Source: an uncultured Lachnospiraceae bacterium (GTDB taxonomy: Bacteria > Bacillota > Clostridia > Lachnospirales > Lachnospiraceae). Taken from it: a DNA stretch of 6,770 nt. Below the pieces are notes generated by a model. The model worked only from the letters and a program-made list of their open reading frames with translations, was not told the DNA's origin and searched no databases. Below, piece after piece: positions 6,311 through 6,770 of this stretch (position 1 is the first letter of the stretch; every line of letters begins with the position of its first letter). The position numbers were made by a program, and so were the translations under genes. The DNA is taken from positions 1 to 6,770 of the forward strand of contig CADBQE010000201.1 of assembly GCA_902796695.1 (NCBI GenBank), given 5' to 3'.

Positions 6311-6770
6311 ATGTCTGAACTGAAAAAACGGAACTTTCATGAGGCCCAGTGGGATGAATCCCTCATTTTTGAGCAGAGCGTTCCCGGCAGCCGCAGCATT
6401 CTCTTCCCGGATGCTTCCAAAGAAACGGGCGTTTCCCCGAAGGAACTGATCCCCGCCGGCCTGGCGAGAAAGACCCGCCCGGAACTGCCGGAGCTGGCTC
6501 AGCCCCAGGTGCTGCGCCACTACCTGCGCCTGTCCCAGGAGACCATCGGCCAGGATTTCGACATCGATATCGGTCTGGGCACCTGCACCATGAAATACAG
6601 CCCCAAGATCAACGAGCAGTTCGTGCGCTCTCCCAAGTTCGCGGAACTGCACCCCTACCAGCCGGACGAGACCGCCCAGGGCATCCTGAAGGTGATCTAT
6701 GATTTCGAGCAGATCATGAAAGAGATCTCCGGTCTGGACGCGGTTTCCTTCCAGGCGGGCGGCGGCGGCC
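6311..6770 (+). CDS. gcvPB: Divergent glycine dehydrogenase subunit 2, GcvPB-like (3' truncated)
   Basis: The frame is open from ATG 6311 to the window end, giving the first 153 residues of a protein that should reach about 480-500. Family signs: LIFEQSVPGSRSILFPD (18-34), a PELPELAQPQVLRHYLRLSQ block (57-76), GLGTCTMKYSPKINE (88-102), ELHPYQPDETAQG (112-124) and ISGLDAVSFQ (139-148). This is the PLP-carrying beta subunit in the split P-protein, but the lysine-bearing region lies beyond the window. Differences from the usual subunit as I recall it: the NYGVDTGFYPLGSCTMKYNPK block reads TIGQDFDIDIGLGTCTMKYSPK, and LQPAAGAHGE reads FQAGGGG at the truncated end. It should form an alpha2-beta2 type enzyme with the upstream subunit. 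An unusual extra N-terminal stretch (KKRNFHEAQWDES) precedes the LIFE motif. Divergence in both partners suggests they evolved together. Confidence 0.87.
   Translation, partial: MSELKKRNFHEAQWDESLIFEQSVPGSRSILFPDASKETGVSPKELIPAGLARKTRPELPELAQPQVLRHYLRLSQETIGQDFDIDIGLGTCTMKYSPKINEQFVRSPKFAELHPYQPDETAQGILKVIYDFEQIMKEISGLDAVSFQAGGGG

Overview
The window looks like a piece of a GC-rich Clostridia-type Firmicutes chromosome, probably a gut or rumen Lachnospiraceae or related lineage. This is inferred from strong AGGAGG-type ribosome binding sites, the split GcvPA/GcvPB form of the glycine decarboxylase P-protein, a MocR regulator, an AEC transporter, tandem Ig-like surface repeats, and a GGGACGGTTCC-type palindrome of a kind common in Clostridia genomes. 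All genes lie on the + strand. No RNA genes, CRISPR array or transposase gene were seen.

Layout: (1) 1-1302 is the 3' end of a gene for a large repeat protein, with five Ig-like units and no C-terminal anchor. It is closed by a strong hairpin terminator. (2) A promoter with an extended -10 drives a MocR-type regulator (wHTH fused to an aminotransferase fold) at 1473-2951. (3) The 223-base gap that follows holds a 59-base near-perfect palindrome with a T-run, candidate operator repeats, and a promoter with a perfect TATAAT. (4) This promoter leads a compact operon: an SDR dehydrogenase (3175-3969), an AEC-family membrane transporter (3973-4896), a GcvPA-like subunit (4930-6297) and a GcvPB-like subunit (6311 to the window end, truncated). 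Gaps inside the operon are 3, 33 and 13 bases.

The most interesting part is this operon. The two P-protein-like subunits are clearly GcvPA/GcvPB relatives but depart from the usual family at several normally rigid motifs. In the visible sequence they sit with an NAD-type SDR, an organic-anion/amino-acid type AEC transporter and a PLP-binding regulator. There is no GcvT, GcvH or glycine riboswitch in view. My inference is a specialised PLP-dependent decarboxylation module, possibly acting on an amino acid other than glycine or in an altered glycine pathway, with the SDR handling an alcohol/ketone intermediate, the AEC protein moving substrate or product, and MocR sensing an amino compound through PLP. 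The substrate cannot be read from this window.
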